Positions 1 through 9,203 of a DNA stretch of 64,000 nucleotides are shown one piece after another (position 1 is the first letter of the stretch; every line of letters begins with the position of its first letter). This DNA is from CAISCU01 sp051861545 (GTDB lineage Bacteria > Bacteroidota > Bacteroidia > UKL13-3), in the NCBI GenBank assembly GCA_051861545.1, contig JBIMKP010000012.1, forward strand, positions 44,447 through 108,446. Reading direction: 5' to 3'. The translations under genes were made by a program, and so were the position numbers. Below the pieces are notes generated by a model, which saw nothing but the letters and a program-made list of their open reading frames with translations, had not been told where the DNA came from and ran no database searches.

Positions 1-1
1 T

Positions 2-235
2 TTATTGTATTCAGATCAATGTCCATGGCATGATAAATCAGCTAAAGACTTACTTTCATACTCAAATGAGATTGGAATTAAGTTAGAAGTAACTAAAATA
101 GATTATTTAGAAGCACAAAATGGCCCTTCTGGTTTTGGAACATTCTCTTTATTATACAATGGTAAATTATTAGCAGACCACTATATTTCTAAAACGAGGT
201 TTATTTCAATTGTTAAAAAGGAACTTAAATTTTAA
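2..235 (+). CDS. C-terminal fragment of YoaP-like domain protein (5' end outside window)
   Basis: The reading frame is open to the window edge and its first in-window codons (TTA, TTG) are not a convincing start, so this is the C-terminal part of a longer gene. The visible 77 residues carry a YSDQCPWH motif near the front, resembling the Cys-containing motif of YoaP-like domains, which in Bacteroidota usually follow a GNAT acetyltransferase domain. That upstream domain cannot be seen here. The 3' end overlaps the end of the convergent histidine kinase gene by 11 bases. The family call is from motif memory only. Confidence 0.55.
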   Translation, partial: LLYSDQCPWHDKSAKDLLSYSNEIGIKLEVTKIDYLEAQNGPSGFGTFSLLYNGKLLADHYISKTRFISIVKKELKF

Positions 236-1553
236 GCTTATTGGGTAGGCCTAAAGTAAATCGACTTCCTTTTCCTAATTCACTTGTAACAGTTAAGTAA
301 CCATTGTTTTTTTCTGCAAATTCTTTACATAAAATTAAACCCAAGCCTGTGCCTTTTTCTCCAGAAGTTCCGGGCAAACTTTTATTAATTCCTACTGTAA
401 AAAGATTTTGGATTTTTTCTTGGTCCATTCCAACTCCATTGTCATTTATGGTTAATTCAGAATAATTTGATTTGTGTTCTATTGTAATTTCTATTATTCC
501 ATTAGTTGGACTATATTTAATTGCATTGGATAATAAGTTTCTACAGATGGTTTTAATTGTACTTTCATCAGCAAATATTTCTATTTCTTGAATAAATAGA
601 AATTTGATTTCAATTTTCTTTTCCTTGGCTAATCCGTTCAAAAGTTGAATGCACTCATGTATTATTTGATTTAATTTACAATTTTTAGGATTTAATGTTA
701 ACAGGCCTTTTTGAATCAGCGCCCAGTTCAAGAGATTGTCTAATAAGTCATATGTGCTTTTCGCAGAGTTTTTTACATGTTTTAAAAGCTCCTTTTGGGT
801 AACCTCATCTAATTCATCCTCTTCTAATATTTCAAGCCCATTATTAATATTACCAATTGGACCTTTTAAATCATGTGCAATAATTGAGAAAAATTTGTCT
901 TTGGTTTCATTTGCTTTTTCAAGTTCCAATTTTTGATTTTGAATGAATTCTTTTTGAAAAATATTTTCACCAGTACTTTTCCAAAAAATGAAATTAATCA
1001 TTACACCAATGGTAGAAAATGTAATACCATTTACTCTTAAAGAGAGTAATAAATCGGTATCAGTTTGAAACAAACCAACAGCATAGTAGTAAAAAGTATA
1101 TGCCAATAAGCTATAAAATAAAGAAGCCAAAGGCCAAACTAATGAAATTGCTGGTATGGCAATACTAACAAGTAAATATGGACTATTATTCGCTGTAATT
1201 CTTTGATCAATACTTACAATTACTACTGCAAAAATAAAGTAGAATAATATTGAAGAATGGTGTAATATTTTAGAATAAATACTGTTAAAAAGTTGCTTTT
1301 TAATAAGTAAATAAGCACTTATTCCAAAAATAATAGCTGCGAAAAATCCAATTGAATGTGTGTAAAAAATGCCTTGTTTCCATAAAAAAATATTTTCACT
1401 TACAAGTTCATTTTGTGGTCTAAATTTATATACATGATGTAAATGCAATAGCGCTAAAGGAATACTCAAATAAGCAATTTTTTGAGTATTCACTTTGTCT
1501 ATTTCATCATAAACACTATTGGAGAATTTCGATATTTTAAAAGGGTTTTTCAA
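225..1553 (-). CDS. Membrane sensor histidine kinase
   Basis: A 442-residue sensor kinase. Residues about 25-195 are hydrophobic with roughly six membrane segments and no obvious ligand-binding domain, followed by a short helical linker. The HisKA dimerisation box holds the phospho-acceptor His at about 227 (AHDLKGP). The ATPase domain shows the N box (NLLSNAIKYSP, about 338), G1 (DNGVGMD, about 373) and G2 (GTGLGL, about 402), so it should be catalytically competent. No response regulator is adjacent, so it is an orphan kinase whose partner lies elsewhere. It is convergent with, and overlaps by 11 bases, the partial gene at the window start. The stimulus is unknown. Confidence 0.9.
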   Translation of the reverse strand: MKNPFKISKFSNSVYDEIDKVNTQKIAYLSIPLALLHLHHVYKFRPQNELVSENIFLWKQGIFYTHSIGFFAAIIFGISAYLLIKKQLFNSIYSKILHHSSILFYFIFAVVIVSIDQRITANNSPYLLVSIAIPAISLVWPLASLFYSLLAYTFYYYAVGLFQTDTDLLLSLRVNGITFSTIGVMINFIFWKSTGENIFQKEFIQNQKLELEKANETKDKFFSIIAHDLKGPIGNINNGLEILEEDELDEVTQKELLKHVKNSAKSTYDLLDNLLNWALIQKGLLTLNPKNCKLNQIIHECIQLLNGLAKEKKIEIKFLFIQEIEIFADESTIKTICRNLLSNAIKYSPTNGIIEITIEHKSNYSELTINDNGVGMDQEKIQNLFTVGINKSLPGTSGEKGTGLGLILCKEFAEKNNGYLTVTSELGKGSRFTLGLPNKLKI

Positions 1554-1633
1554 TCTAATTTTGAGTTTAACAAATGCTTATAACCTTATGCATTTTTTAT
1601 TTTTAAAACTATGGATTTGAATTTTAAAAAACA

Positions 1634-2656
1634 TCAAAACAATTTGTTTTTATAACTAGGTCCCATTCCTAAGTGTTTATAGGCTTTGTCTGTAACTTCT
1701 CTTCCTCTTGGAGTTCTAGTCATAAATCCCTCCTGAATTAAATAAGGTTCATAAACTTCTTCAATGGTTCCTGAATCTTCACCAATTGCTGTTGCAATTG
1801 TTGTTAAACCTACTGGGCCACCTTTAAATTTATCAATAATAGTTTTCAGAATTCTGGTATCCATTTCATCTAAACCTTCTTCATCAACATTTAGAGCATC
1901 TAAAGCAAATTGAGCAATATCTAAGTTAATTGTTCCATCTCCTTTTATTTGAGCAAAGTCACGAGTCCTTCTTAAAAGTGCATTACCAATACGTGGAGTT
2001 CCTCTACTACGACGTGCAATTTCAAAAGCTGCTTCTTCATCAATTAATGAATTTAAGATATCTGCCGATCTTCCAATAATTGTTTTCATTAATGCTTTGT
2101 CATAATATTCTAATCGAGCATTAATTCCAAACCTAGCTCTTAAAGGAGCAGTTAACAATCCTGAACGAGTAGTAGCTCCAATTAAAGTAAATGGTGCAAC
2201 TTCAATCTGAATACTTCTGGCATTTGGACCACTATCAATCATTATATCAATTCGATAATCTTCCATTGCTGAATACAAAAACTCTTCTACTACAGCACTT
2301 AATCTATGTATTTCATCTATAAATAAAACATCTCCAAATTCCAGATTAGTTAACAATCCAGCCAAATCTCCCGGTTTTTCTAATACTGGTCCACTTGTAG
2401 TTTTAATACTTGCTCCAAGTTCGTTGGCAATTATATGGGCTAAGGTAGTTTTTCCTAATCCAGGAGGGCCGTGTAACAAAACATGGTCTAATGCTTCTTT
2501 TCTTTGTTTTGCGGCTTGAACAAAAACATGAAGGTTTGCCAATGTTTTAGCTTGGCCAGTAAAATCATCAAATGTTTTTGGTCTCAGTACCCTCTCAATA
2601 TCTTTATCGGTATTACTGAGTTGGTTCTCTTCAGGGTCTAAATTTGGATTCCTCAC
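1634..2656 (-). CDS. ruvB: Holliday junction branch migration helicase RuvB
   Basis: RuvB is the hexameric AAA+ motor that drives branch migration of Holliday junctions together with RuvA. The 340-residue length is typical. Walker A is GPPGLGKT at residues 63-70, Walker B is FIDEIHRL with the acidic pair at 114-115, and the sensor segment GATTRSG follows. The C-terminal winged helix contains the usual RTPRGREVT stretch. No ruvA or ruvC is adjacent, which is normal in Bacteroidota. The gene stands between the sensor kinase and a secreted hydrolase, all on the minus strand with separate spacing, so it is probably transcribed on its own. Confidence 0.97.
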   Translation of the reverse strand: MRNPNLDPEENQLSNTDKDIERVLRPKTFDDFTGQAKTLANLHVFVQAAKQRKEALDHVLLHGPPGLGKTTLAHIIANELGASIKTTSGPVLEKPGDLAGLLTNLEFGDVLFIDEIHRLSAVVEEFLYSAMEDYRIDIMIDSGPNARSIQIEVAPFTLIGATTRSGLLTAPLRARFGINARLEYYDKALMKTIIGRSADILNSLIDEEAAFEIARRSRGTPRIGNALLRRTRDFAQIKGDGTINLDIAQFALDALNVDEEGLDEMDTRILKTIIDKFKGGPVGLTTIATAIGEDSGTIEEVYEPYLIQEGFMTRTPRGREVTDKAYKHLGMGPSYKNKLF

Positions 2657-2702
2657 AATGCGAATTTAATGTTATTTAAATTGATTCTCGGAACAAATTA
2701 AC

Positions 2703-3980
2703 TTACTTAACCAATATTTTGTTATAACTTATAACTCCATCCGACCAAGTAAAATGTAATGTATACATGCCAGATTTTAGGTTGTCGATTTCTAAGTTTT
2801 TAGAAATATTTTTTTGATCAAACTCTAGTATTTTTTGTCCGCTTATCGAATATAATGAAATTGTTTTTGCCAATTCCTGATTAAAATGAATTGTAATTAG
2901 ATTTTCACTAGGGTTTGGATAAATTGAAACAGAAGATTTATGATTGTCGATTGTATTCAAACCACTTGCCATTACAATAATTTCAACAGAATCTAAGCTT
3001 GTTCTATCGCATTTCTTGGCTTGAAGTTTTATGTTATAAACTCCATTTTTATCAAAAGTATGAGATGGGTTTAAAGTAGTATCAGAATTACCATCACCAA
3101 AATCCCAAAAATAGGAATTCGCATTACTCGATAAATTTGAGAAAATAACAGATTTCCCATTTAATGAATAACTTATTTTTGCTTGAGGGTTTAAGGTAAA
3201 ATTCCAATTTTGTAAACTATCAAATAGATGTTTTTTACAAGCCCTTTTTATTGGGTTTGTAATTGAAGTGTCCATCTCATAATTATAAGAAATATCTAAA
3301 GGATTTTTTTCAAATAAAGTGGTATAAAATGAACAAGCAGCTGCGTAAGAACCAGCCATATCAGGGTGACTTTCATCTGTTTGATAGAGAACAATTTCAG
3401 GATTGGTTTCACGAACCTCTTTCCATATTTGGCCAACGGGACTAACAATTGCATTGTTTTGAATGGCCATCATCCTATATCTAAGATTTAAGAGGCTATC
3501 CATGCCATTGTAAGTACAAACTGGAGGCCAAAATTGACAATTAGATTTATCTCCATTTTGTCTACCCCATGTCATATAAAATATAGTTTTAGCACATGGA
3601 TTATAAACATGGATTATGCTATCAAGAAATTTTGCTGCGGGAAAAACATCCTCTTCAACATCTTCAATTGGAAATGAAGGTAGTTGACTTTGTTCTTGTA
3701 AAACAACGGCATCCCAATTTCCTTGCATAATTTTGGCTAATGATGTTTGATTTGTTGAATGTCCTTTGAGAGTGTATCCACCAATCAGGTTTTCATCGGT
3801 TATTAGTGTATCGCTTTCAAATGTTGCTATGTATTTAATAATGATAGGTAAATTATTAACATAGGTATAGCTATTACCTAAAAATAGCACTCGTTGTTTT
3901 GATTTTACTTTATTCTGAGCATTTGATGAAATGCTAATCAAAATAAAATAAGCTAAAAAAGTTAGTATCCTTTTTTCCAT
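2703..3980 (-). CDS. Secreted SGNH-hydrolase-like protein with PKD domain and T9SS type A sorting domain
   Basis: A 425-residue exported protein. An N-terminal signal peptide ends near SNAQ. The SGNH/DUF4886-like domain starts with VLFLGNSYTYVNN (Ser of GNS as probable nucleophile) and ends with TDESHPD, which supplies the Asp/His pair of such esterases. A PKD domain (YFWDFGDGNSDTTLNPSHTF) occupies about residues 270-335. The last 75 residues form a T9SS type A C-terminal domain (SIYPNPSENL ... KSGMYTL ... NKILVK). It is therefore predicted to be exported by the T9SS and attached or released at the surface. The substrate is unknown. Its start overlaps the end of the upstream GNAT gene by 19 bases, suggesting co-transcription. 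Confidence 0.85.
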   Translation of the reverse strand: MEKRILTFLAYFILISISSNAQNKVKSKQRVLFLGNSYTYVNNLPIIIKYIATFESDTLITDENLIGGYTLKGHSTNQTSLAKIMQGNWDAVVLQEQSQLPSFPIEDVEEDVFPAAKFLDSIIHVYNPCAKTIFYMTWGRQNGDKSNCQFWPPVCTYNGMDSLLNLRYRMMAIQNNAIVSPVGQIWKEVRETNPEIVLYQTDESHPDMAGSYAAACSFYTTLFEKNPLDISYNYEMDTSITNPIKRACKKHLFDSLQNWNFTLNPQAKISYSLNGKSVIFSNLSSNANSYFWDFGDGNSDTTLNPSHTFDKNGVYNIKLQAKKCDRTSLDSVEIIVMASGLNTIDNHKSSVSIYPNPSENLITIHFNQELAKTISLYSISGQKILEFDQKNISKNLEIDNLKSGMYTLHFTWSDGVISYNKILVK

Positions 3981-4501
3981 TGTGTTCTATTAATTCTAAA
4001 AATATAAACTTCAATATTTCTAAAAGTTGCATTTCCTGTGTGCTTCATTCCATTGTTTAAAGCCACTTTTTGTGAATTATAGTTTCCAGGATGAATAATC
4101 GAAATTATTTCATCATAACTTAAAACGTCAAATGCAAAGTCTCTAAACATTTTTGCAGCCTCAATTGCATAGCCATTACCTCTAAATTCAGGAAGTAGGT
4201 GATATCCAATTTCTAGCTGAGGGCGTGATTCAATTTCTTGTAATAATAATCCAACCATACCCATTTTTTGGTTTGTTTCTTTTGATATAATCCATTGCAA
4301 ACCAAATTGATTGTTTAGATATCTTTCAGATTGTTTTTCAATCCAATTGGTTGCTTTTTCTTCGTTCGATAATTGATTATCTAATAATAAAAATCGTGTA
4401 GAATCTTCATTTTCAAAGAATTTTACCCAAAGTTGAGCATCTTCTTTTTTAACAAAATTTGTGTAAAGTCTTAAGGATTCTAGGTTTTCTGGATAAATCA
4501 T
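3962..4501 (-). CDS. GNAT acetyltransferase, RimJ/RimL type
   Basis: A 179-residue protein with the architecture of ribosomal-protein-alanine-type N-acetyltransferases. There is an N-terminal LRLYTNFVKKED strand, the central IGYHLLPEFRGNGYAIEAA acetyl-CoA binding motif (Q/RxxGxG/A type), and the NYNSQKVALNNGM helix common to this group. It acetylates an amine of an unknown acceptor using acetyl-CoA. The 3' end overlaps the start of the secreted SGNH/PKD gene by 19 bases, so the two are probably translated from one message, although no functional link is obvious. Confidence 0.88.
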   Translation of the reverse strand: MIYPENLESLRLYTNFVKKEDAQLWVKFFENEDSTRFLLLDNQLSNEEKATNWIEKQSERYLNNQFGLQWIISKETNQKMGMVGLLLQEIESRPQLEIGYHLLPEFRGNGYAIEAAKMFRDFAFDVLSYDEIISIIHPGNYNSQKVALNNGMKHTGNATFRNIEVYIFRINRTQWKKGY

Positions 4502-4537
4502 GCAGCAATATCTAAAAAAAAGAGCATATCACAATTT

Positions 4538-4567
4538 TTCGTAATGTGAACTAAGGGCTTATCTTCG
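4538..4567 (+). promoter_or_regulatory. Possible Bacteroidota promoter giving a near-leaderless transcript
   Basis: TTC at 4538-4540, then 19 bases, then TATCTTCG at 4560-4567. This differs from the TTG-N19-TAnnTTTG consensus by one base in each element. The ATG of the antiporter gene is at 4573, so transcription would begin at or next to the start codon. Low confidence without transcript data. Confidence 0.3.
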
Positions 4568-4572
4568 CAGAT

Positions 4573-5910
4573 ATGTTTTTAAATGCCATTAGTTTTCAGG
4601 AACCTCCGTTATGGTTGGTAAGTCCTTTTGTGTTTTTACTCATGTCGATTGCTGTAATGCCCGTTGTATTTGCTCATTTTTGGCATAAATACTACAAAAT
4701 TATCAGTATTGGTTTGGGTTTATTTGTGATGGCTTACTATGTTATATTTTTGAAAAATATGGTTTTGCCTATTGAATCATTGGCAGAATACGCATCATTT
4801 ATAAGCTTATTAACCATATTATATGTAGCAAGTGGTGGGATTTATATTTTTGCTGATGTTGAATCGAAGGCAATAACAAATGTAATTTTTCTTTTAATTG
4901 CTGCTGTTTTAACGAATTTAATTGGAACCACAGGTGCTTCTGTCTTGCTTATAAGACCCTATATTAGATTAAATAGATATCGGATTCAAGCTTATCATAT
5001 TGTATTTTTTATATTTATTGTTTCAAATTTAGGTGGATTATTAACTCCAATTGGTGACCCTCCATTGTTTATGGGATTTCTCAAAGGAGTACCTTTTACG
5101 TGGACAATAAAGAATTTGATTTTAGAATGGATAATTGCTAATTCAATTTTGTTAGGTATATTTTATTTTTTTGAAAAACGAAATACAAAATTAGATGAAG
5201 TAGATAATCCAAGTTTGTTTACGAATAAAATAATTATCAATGGTAAGCGAAATATTTTATGGCTTTTATTAGGAGTTGCTTCAGTATTTCTTGATCCTAA
5301 TATTATTGATGGATTACCAGCCATAGAATTTCACGGAAGAAAATTGTCTTTTCTGAGAGAAATTATTCAATTGAGTTCAGCATTTTTCTGTTTTAGGTTT
5401 GCAAGTAAAAATGCTTTAAAAAGTAATGATTTTGACTTTCAACCCATAACAGAAGTAGCTTATTTATTTTTTGGAATTTTCTTAAGTATGTTGCCAGCCC
5501 TTCAATTATTGGAGTCATTCGCGCATCATCAAAAAGATACTTTGCATTTAACTCCAGGTTTAATATATTGGTTTAGTGGCTTGTTTTCAAGTGTTTTAGA
5601 TAATGCACCAACTTATATAAATGTATTTACTTTGATATTATCGAGTGCAGGATTTTCAATTAATTCAATAGCCGATGTACAGAGCTTTCTACAAATAGGT
5701 AATATTGATTTATTGAAAGCAGTGTCAACTGGTTCTGTGTTTTTTGGGGCAATGACATATATAGGAAATGGACCTAATTTGATGGTAAAATCGATAGCAG
5801 AGAATTCTGGTATTAAAATGCCATCATTTGGTGTATATATTTGGAAATATAGTTTGCCACTTTTGCTGCCAGTATTGGCTCTCATTTATTTAATATTTTT
5901 TGCTTTTTAA
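4573..5910 (+). CDS. NhaD-type sodium:proton antiporter / ion transporter superfamily permease
   Basis: A 445-residue polytopic membrane protein with about 11-12 hydrophobic segments. Characteristic loops are GTTGASVLLIRPYIRLNRYR, LLTPIGDPPLFMGFLKG, SVLDNAPTYIN and MTYIGNGPNLMV. These repeated P/N-rich re-entrant motifs are typical of the NhaD branch of the ion transporter superfamily. The likely role is Na+(Li+)/H+ exchange at the inner membrane; citrate- or arsenite-type substrates are less likely but not excluded. The downstream glycosyltransferase ATG lies 1 base after the stop codon (stop ends 5910, ATG 5912), suggesting translational coupling. Confidence 0.85.
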   Translation: MFLNAISFQEPPLWLVSPFVFLLMSIAVMPVVFAHFWHKYYKIISIGLGLFVMAYYVIFLKNMVLPIESLAEYASFISLLTILYVASGGIYIFADVESKAITNVIFLLIAAVLTNLIGTTGASVLLIRPYIRLNRYRIQAYHIVFFIFIVSNLGGLLTPIGDPPLFMGFLKGVPFTWTIKNLILEWIIANSILLGIFYFFEKRNTKLDEVDNPSLFTNKIIINGKRNILWLLLGVASVFLDPNIIDGLPAIEFHGRKLSFLREIIQLSSAFFCFRFASKNALKSNDFDFQPITEVAYLFFGIFLSMLPALQLLESFAHHQKDTLHLTPGLIYWFSGLFSSVLDNAPTYINVFTLILSSAGFSINSIADVQSFLQIGNIDLLKAVSTGSVFFGAMTYIGNGPNLMVKSIAENSGIKMPSFGVYIWKYSLPLLLPVLALIYLIFFAF

Positions 5911-5911
5911 T

Positions 5912-6655
5912 ATGCTAAACGGAAAAAAAATAGTAGTTGTTTTGCCTGCTTACAATGCGGCACTTACCTTAGAAAAAACATATAAAGAAATACCTTTTGA
6001 TATTGTTGATGAAGTAATTCTTGTTGATGATGCAAGTAAAGACAATACATCAGAACTAGGTAAAAATATAGGAATTAATCATGTAATTAAACATGAGCAG
6101 AATAAAGGTTATGGAGGTAATCAAAAAACTTGTTACAATAAGGCAATTGAATTAGGTGCTGATATTGTAATCATGTTACATCCAGATTATCAGTATACAC
6201 CAAAATTAATTCATGCAATGAGCAGCATCATTGCTTTTGATGTTTATCCTGTTGTTTTTGGTTCAAGAATTCTTGGAATGGGAGCATTAAAAGGTGGAAT
6301 GCCTTTATATAAATTTATTTTTAACAGGATGTTAACCTTGTTTCAGAATGTATTAATGAGTCAGAAATTGTCTGAATACCATACTGGATATAGGGCTTTT
6401 GATATCAATGTATTAAAGGCAGTTCCGTTTAACGATTGTAGTGACGATTTTGTATTCGATAATGAAATCACTGCTCAAATTTTTATGAAAGGATTTGAAA
6501 TTGCTGAAGTAACTTGCCCAACTAAATATTTTCCTGAAGCATCTTCAATTAATTTTAAAAGAAGCAGTATTTATGGTTTAGGTGTTTTAAGAACCTCAAT
6601 TATTTACAGATTGCAGAAATGGGGAATTGGAAATTTTCATATATTTAAAAACTAA
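5912..6655 (+). CDS. Family 2 glycosyltransferase (polyprenyl-phosphate sugar transferase-like)
   Basis: A 247-residue GT-A fold enzyme. The ATG at 5912 is preferred over a TTG at 5900, which would overlap the antiporter gene. VVVLPAYNAALTLEKT opens the nucleotide-sugar fold, VDEVILVDDASKDNT gives the donor-binding acidic residues, and HPDYQY stands where a DxD-like motif is expected. The sequence resembles dolichol-phosphate mannosyltransferase-like GT2 enzymes but has no C-terminal membrane anchor. The probable donor is a UDP- or GDP-sugar and the acceptor is probably lipid-linked. It directly follows the antiporter gene and is 6 bases from the S1 protein gene. Confidence 0.85.
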   Translation: MLNGKKIVVVLPAYNAALTLEKTYKEIPFDIVDEVILVDDASKDNTSELGKNIGINHVIKHEQNKGYGGNQKTCYNKAIELGADIVIMLHPDYQYTPKLIHAMSSIIAFDVYPVVFGSRILGMGALKGGMPLYKFIFNRMLTLFQNVLMSQKLSEYHTGYRAFDINVLKAVPFNDCSDDFVFDNEITAQIFMKGFEIAEVTCPTKYFPEASSINFKRSSIYGLGVLRTSIIYRLQKWGIGNFHIFKN

Positions 6656-6661
6656 GACAAA

Positions 6662-7537
6662 TTGAATACAACACCAGAATTAGGCAAATACCATGCCCTT
6701 AAAGTTAAAAACCAAATTGAAGAAGGTTGGGTATTACAAGCCGGAAACAGAATCGTTTTTTTGCCTAACAAAGAGGCTCCAACAGGGTTAAAAGCTGGAG
6801 AAATTTTAACAGTAATTTTATACCTAAATGCACAAAACGAAATGCTTGCTAGCACTGCTCAGGCAAAAGGTGTTGTTGGTGAAAATGTTTGGCTTAAAAT
6901 TATTAAATCTTCTGAAATTGGTGCTTTTTTAGATTGGGGTTTACCAAAAGATTTGTTTTTGCCTCGTTCAAAACAAGTTCGCGACCATGAAGATGGTGAA
7001 GAGGTTTTCGTAAAAATATTCTATGATGAATTTAGTAATAGAATAGCCTGTTCTGAGTTATTCGAAGATTTATACAATAATAAAAATCATGGACTAAATG
7101 AAAAGGATGTTGTAGAACTCGAGTTATTAAAGAAAACTGATCTTGGCTATCAAATGATTATCAATGGAAAACATTTGGGTTTATTGTATTCGAATGAGGT
7201 ATTCAAGCCAATTAAACCAGGTGAAATCATTCCAGGTTATATCAAAAAAATTAAAGAAAATGATTTGATTGATTTGGGTTATGGCAAACCTGGATATTCA
7301 AGAGTAGGAGAGGAGACTTTCAAAATTTTCGGAATGCTAAAAGAAAAAGGAGGATTTCTACCTTACCATGATAAAACCGATGCAGATGAGATTTATAAGG
7401 TTTTTGGTATGAGCAAAAAAACTTTTAAAATGAGTATTGGTACTTTATTCAAACAAAAGAAAATTGTTATTACCAATGAAGGAATTGAATTGGTAAAAAG
7501 AGATTATTCAGATAATAAATACAAAAAGAGATATTGA
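6662..7537 (+). CDS. CvfB-like S1 RNA-binding protein
   Basis: A 291-residue protein with tandem S1/OB-type domains and a C-terminal winged helix, as in CvfB (conserved virulence factor B) proteins. GAFLDWGLPKDLFLPRSKQ in the first half and GYIKKIKENDLIDLGYG further on are S1 strands. The end (GFLPYHDKTDADEIYKVFGMSKKTFK) matches the winged-helix part. It probably binds RNA and affects translation or RNA turnover. The start is TTG at 6662; the first in-frame ATG (6841) would remove the N-terminal domain. The stop lies 1 base from the end of the convergent gene at 7539. Confidence 0.85.
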   Translation: MNTTPELGKYHALKVKNQIEEGWVLQAGNRIVFLPNKEAPTGLKAGEILTVILYLNAQNEMLASTAQAKGVVGENVWLKIIKSSEIGAFLDWGLPKDLFLPRSKQVRDHEDGEEVFVKIFYDEFSNRIACSELFEDLYNNKNHGLNEKDVVELELLKKTDLGYQMIINGKHLGLLYSNEVFKPIKPGEIIPGYIKKIKENDLIDLGYGKPGYSRVGEETFKIFGMLKEKGGFLPYHDKTDADEIYKVFGMSKKTFKMSIGTLFKQKKIVITNEGIELVKRDYSDNKYKKRY

Positions 7538-7538
7538 T

Positions 7539-8207
7539 TTATTCTGCAGTTGTAAATGGAAGTGTAAATGAACCTTGACTCCACCAATCTAAAGGTAACT
7601 TTGGTTGATAATTTATGTCTAAAAAAGGAATAAGTAAGTTAACATGAAGTGGGTTTGCTAAAAATAGTTGCCCATCATTTCCTCCATCAATTAAATAGGC
7701 TCTGTCAGGTTTATTTTGGATTTCAAATTGCTCATTCAAAATATACGCAAACGCAGCCGCAGCTTCCTCCCAACCATATTCATCGAAGTCTTTAAATACT
7801 TCATATTTTTTCCCATTTAGAACAAACCAATGAGTTAATCCTTCTTCGTAAACCTCATAGTATTGTTCAAAATTTAATTGAAGACCTGTTTTTTTGAAAT
7901 AGGTTTTCATAAATTTTATTTGCTCCTGAAATCCATCCTGCTCGTATAAATCTTCACCATCTAAATGAAACAATCGATGACATTTTGGATGTAATTTTTG
8001 GTCATCATAACTTGTACCTAAAACCCCATACATTAAAATTGAATCGATTAGTTCATTTTTTATTTCGGGTATTTCAGAAGAAGAAGCATATTGAAAGTAA
8101 GAAGATTCCTCAAGTTGATAAATGAGGTTTTCAATTGAATTTTTCTCAAATTTTGGCTTTTCAACCATTTTCTTTACCTCAAACAATTGCTTAAGAAATC
8201 TTAGCAT
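7539..8207 (-). CDS. Hypothetical protein, acidic and soluble
   Basis: I do not recognise this 222-residue protein. It has no signal peptide or membrane segment. It is acidic and rich in aromatic residues, with a Trp/Tyr/Gly-rich stretch (DEYGWEEAAAAFAYILNEQF) followed by a short DGGNDGQLFLANP segment and a C-terminal LPLDWW. It looks like a single folded domain. It is 34 bases downstream of the folD start region on the same strand, with the folD gene starting at 9102, and is convergent with the CvfB-like gene with one base between stops. Function unknown. Confidence 0.7.
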   Translation of the reverse strand: MLRFLKQLFEVKKMVEKPKFEKNSIENLIYQLEESSYFQYASSSEIPEIKNELIDSILMYGVLGTSYDDQKLHPKCHRLFHLDGEDLYEQDGFQEQIKFMKTYFKKTGLQLNFEQYYEVYEEGLTHWFVLNGKKYEVFKDFDEYGWEEAAAAFAYILNEQFEIQNKPDRAYLIDGGNDGQLFLANPLHVNLLIPFLDINYQPKLPLDWWSQGSFTLPFTTAE

Positions 8208-8241
8208 TTTTAATCAAAAATTACTTGAATTAAACTTTGAT

Positions 8242-9102
8242 TTATTTTCTTTTAACAGCTTCTAAGGTGTTTAATAATAATCCAACCCTTGTCATGGGTC
8301 CAACACCACCTGGAACAGGTGTTATCCAACTACATTTATTCGATACATCTAAATAATCAACATCACCTTTTAAAACATATCCCTTGGGATTGTTTTTATC
8401 TTCAACACGTGTAATTCCAACATCAATAATAACAGCACCTTCTTTAACCATTGATGCTTTTAAGTATTCTGGAATGCCTACAGCGGCAATGATTATATCA
8501 GCTTTTATAGTGTGTTCTTTAATATTTTTGGTCTTACTATGACAAACAGTAACAGTACAGTTTTTTTGTAGCATTAAAGCGCTCATTGGTTTTCCAACAA
8601 TATCACTTCTTCCTATAATAACACAATGTTTACCTGTAGTTTCAATTCCATAATGTTCAAGTAGTTTTACTATTCCAAATGGAGTAGCAGGAAGAAATGA
8701 AGGTAATCCCTTAAACATTAAACCAACATTCATTGGGTGAAAACCATCTACATCTTTGTGGTAGTCGATTGTTTCAGTTACTCTTTTTTCTGAAATATGT
8801 TTTGGTAAAGGCAATTGAACTATTAATCCATCAATTGAAGGGTTATTGTTGATTTTAATTACTTCATTAAGTAATTCGTCTTCAGTAATGCTAGAATCAA
8901 ATTTTAGAACAGTAGAATCAAATCCAACTTCTTGACAATCTTTTTCCTTTGCAGCAACATAAGTCATGCTTGCTCCATCATTTCCAACAAGAATTGCAGC
9001 TAAATGAGGCGTTTTTTTACCTTGTTTTTTTAATTGCTCTACCTCAGCTTTTATAGCCAATTTTAAGGTTTTTGAAACCTGATTTCCATTTAAAACTTCC
9101 AT
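8242..9102 (-). CDS. folD: Bifunctional methylenetetrahydrofolate dehydrogenase / methenyltetrahydrofolate cyclohydrolase
   Basis: FolD interconverts 5,10-methylene-, 5,10-methenyl- and 10-formyl-tetrahydrofolate in one-carbon metabolism. The 286-residue length is standard. The catalytic motif YVAAKEKDCQEVGF carries the active-site Tyr and Lys, DGLIVQLPLPKHI and DVDGFHPMNVG line the folate site, IIGRSDIVGKP is the NADP-binding loop, and PVPGGVGPMT is the signature near the C terminus. It is followed on the same strand by the hypothetical gene at 7539. Confidence 0.97.
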   Translation of the reverse strand: MEVLNGNQVSKTLKLAIKAEVEQLKKQGKKTPHLAAILVGNDGASMTYVAAKEKDCQEVGFDSTVLKFDSSITEDELLNEVIKINNNPSIDGLIVQLPLPKHISEKRVTETIDYHKDVDGFHPMNVGLMFKGLPSFLPATPFGIVKLLEHYGIETTGKHCVIIGRSDIVGKPMSALMLQKNCTVTVCHSKTKNIKEHTIKADIIIAAVGIPEYLKASMVKEGAVIIDVGITRVEDKNNPKGYVLKGDVDYLDVSNKCSWITPVPGGVGPMTRVGLLLNTLEAVKRK

Positions 9103-9203
9103 TGTTTTGGTTGATGTTTGGTTTAAACAAACAAAATATGATTAGAGAAAAGAATCAAAAAAATATTTAAGATTTTGGTCATTTAAAATGCCAAATCAAA
9201 AAA

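Noticed and set aside
9121..9175. Possible promoter upstream of folD (TTG ... TATTTTG on the minus strand)
   Set aside because: Spacing is 17 and the -7 box is one base short of consensus; not good enough to list.
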